A stretch of 64,000 nucleotides of DNA. Source: Methanosarcina sp. UBA5. Lineage in GTDB: Archaea; Halobacteriota; Methanosarcinia; Methanosarcinales; Methanosarcinaceae. Position 1 is the first letter of the stretch, and each line of letters begins with the position of its first letter. The translations under genes were made by a program, and so were the position numbers. Location of the stretch: the NCBI RefSeq assembly GCF_002505485.1, contig NZ_DAVG01000080.1, forward strand, positions 137,318 to 201,317. The letters run 5' to 3'. Of this stretch, positions 63,592-64,000 are shown one piece after another. The notes below the pieces were generated by a model that saw only the letters and a program-made list of their open reading frames with translations, did no database searches and was not told where the DNA came from.

Positions 63592-63662
63592 ATACAGCCC
63601 GTCATCTCCAACATAATAGCGTTAAATTAATATACATATGGTAACCATATGTATATATTAAC

Positions 63663-64000
63663 ATGGCAGGAAAAGAACACTGGATAAGTGCAAGAGGTTG
63701 TGTATATAACACAAATTACCATTTTGTGTGGTCTACAAAATATAGAAGAAAAGTCCTTATTGGAAAAATAGCTGAAGATTTGAAAGAGCTACATGAAAAG
63801 ATAGCAAAAGAAAAAGGTGTAACTCTTGTCACTCAAGAAGTAATGCCAGACCATGTGCATCTCTTCATAATAATGCATCCGAAATTTGCACTTGCTGATA
63901 TTGTGAAGATATTCAAGGGTATTACTGCAAAGAAACTCTTTGAAATGCATCCTGAACTGAAAAATAAGTTATTGAATAGTCATCTCTGGAATCCTTCTTA
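63663..64000 (+). CDS. tnpA: IS200/IS605 transposase TnpA, partial
   Basis: HUH single-strand transposase, first 112 residues. HWISARGCVYNTNYHFVWSTKYRRK opens the family fold, and MPDHVHLFI holds the HUH motif (His64, His66). The catalytic tyrosine would lie beyond the window. It mediates single-strand excision and insertion. The start overlaps the end of the palindrome. Confidence 0.93.
   Translation, partial: MAGKEHWISARGCVYNTNYHFVWSTKYRRKVLIGKIAEDLKELHEKIAKEKGVTLVTQEVMPDHVHLFIIMHPKFALADIVKIFKGITAKKLFEMHPELKNKLLNSHLWNPS

Larger units (their letters stand above)
63565..64000 (+). mobile_element. IS200/IS605-family element, left part (runs off the window)
   Basis: Left-end hairpin CCCGCCATT/AATGGTGGG at 63572-63591, a palindrome (TATACATATGGT-A-ACCATATGTATA) at 63631-63655 just ahead of tnpA, and the TnpA gene. 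The right end and any tnpB lie beyond 64000. Confidence 0.85.

Overview
The window looks like chromosomal DNA of a Methanosarcina species. Diagnostic genes are an archaeal PolD small subunit, Orc1/Cdc6, aRF1, a Taw1 wybutosine enzyme, a four-subunit pyruvate:ferredoxin oxidoreductase, the methanogenesis enzyme Ftr, the methanofuran enzyme MfnA and a Methanosarcina-type S-layer protein. The very long AT-rich intergenic stretches resemble the M. barkeri group, but the species is an inference. The left part (0.2-9.5 kb) holds thiL, a large S-layer-like protein, a COG1709 regulator divergent from a NitT/TauT-type ABC transporter (lipoprotein, permease, ATPase), and a bactofilin-like protein. At 9.9-10.9 kb there are four tandem paralogues of a 68-residue TRAM protein, followed by tRNA-Lys(CTT).

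From 12 to 22.9 kb come an acyltransferase-3 gene broken by an exact 16-bp tandem duplication, a ribbon-helix-helix protein, two tandem core-MetE methyltransferases that lack one expected zinc-ligand cysteine, an AsnB-like protein without the glutaminase cysteine, a YbjQ protein, argS and aRF1. From 23 to 33 kb are taw1, polD small subunit, signal peptidase I, a dihydrouridine synthase and the overlapping porCDAB operon. From 34.8 to 39.7 kb lie a Znu/Mnt-type metal ABC transporter, a DtxR-like regulator and a frameshifted, truncated GntP permease.

From 39.8 to 50.3 kb is a chemotaxis region. On the minus strand are a receiver protein, a methyl-accepting protein and cheW. On the plus strand are cheY, a broken cheB, cheA, cheR, a broken cheC and cheD. 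CheR, CheA, CheD and CheW are intact while the methylesterase and the CheC phosphatase are decayed, so adaptation in this system is probably lost or altered.

The right part (51-64 kb) holds ftr, a TraB-family membrane protein, a site-2 protease with CBS domains, mfnA, a 2.2-kb AT-rich region with origin-recognition-box repeats flanking an AT-rich core, then orc1/cdc6, i.e. a likely replication origin. It ends with a UPF0200 kinase-like protein, an RNA-binding protein, a TIM-barrel isomerase-like protein and the left part of an IS200/IS605 element. A recurring theme is short, regularly spaced repeat arrays in the leaders or 3' flanks of genes. The sharpest is a 22-23-bp phased array of the palindrome AAGTATACTT upstream of ftr. 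None of these arrays looks like CRISPR.
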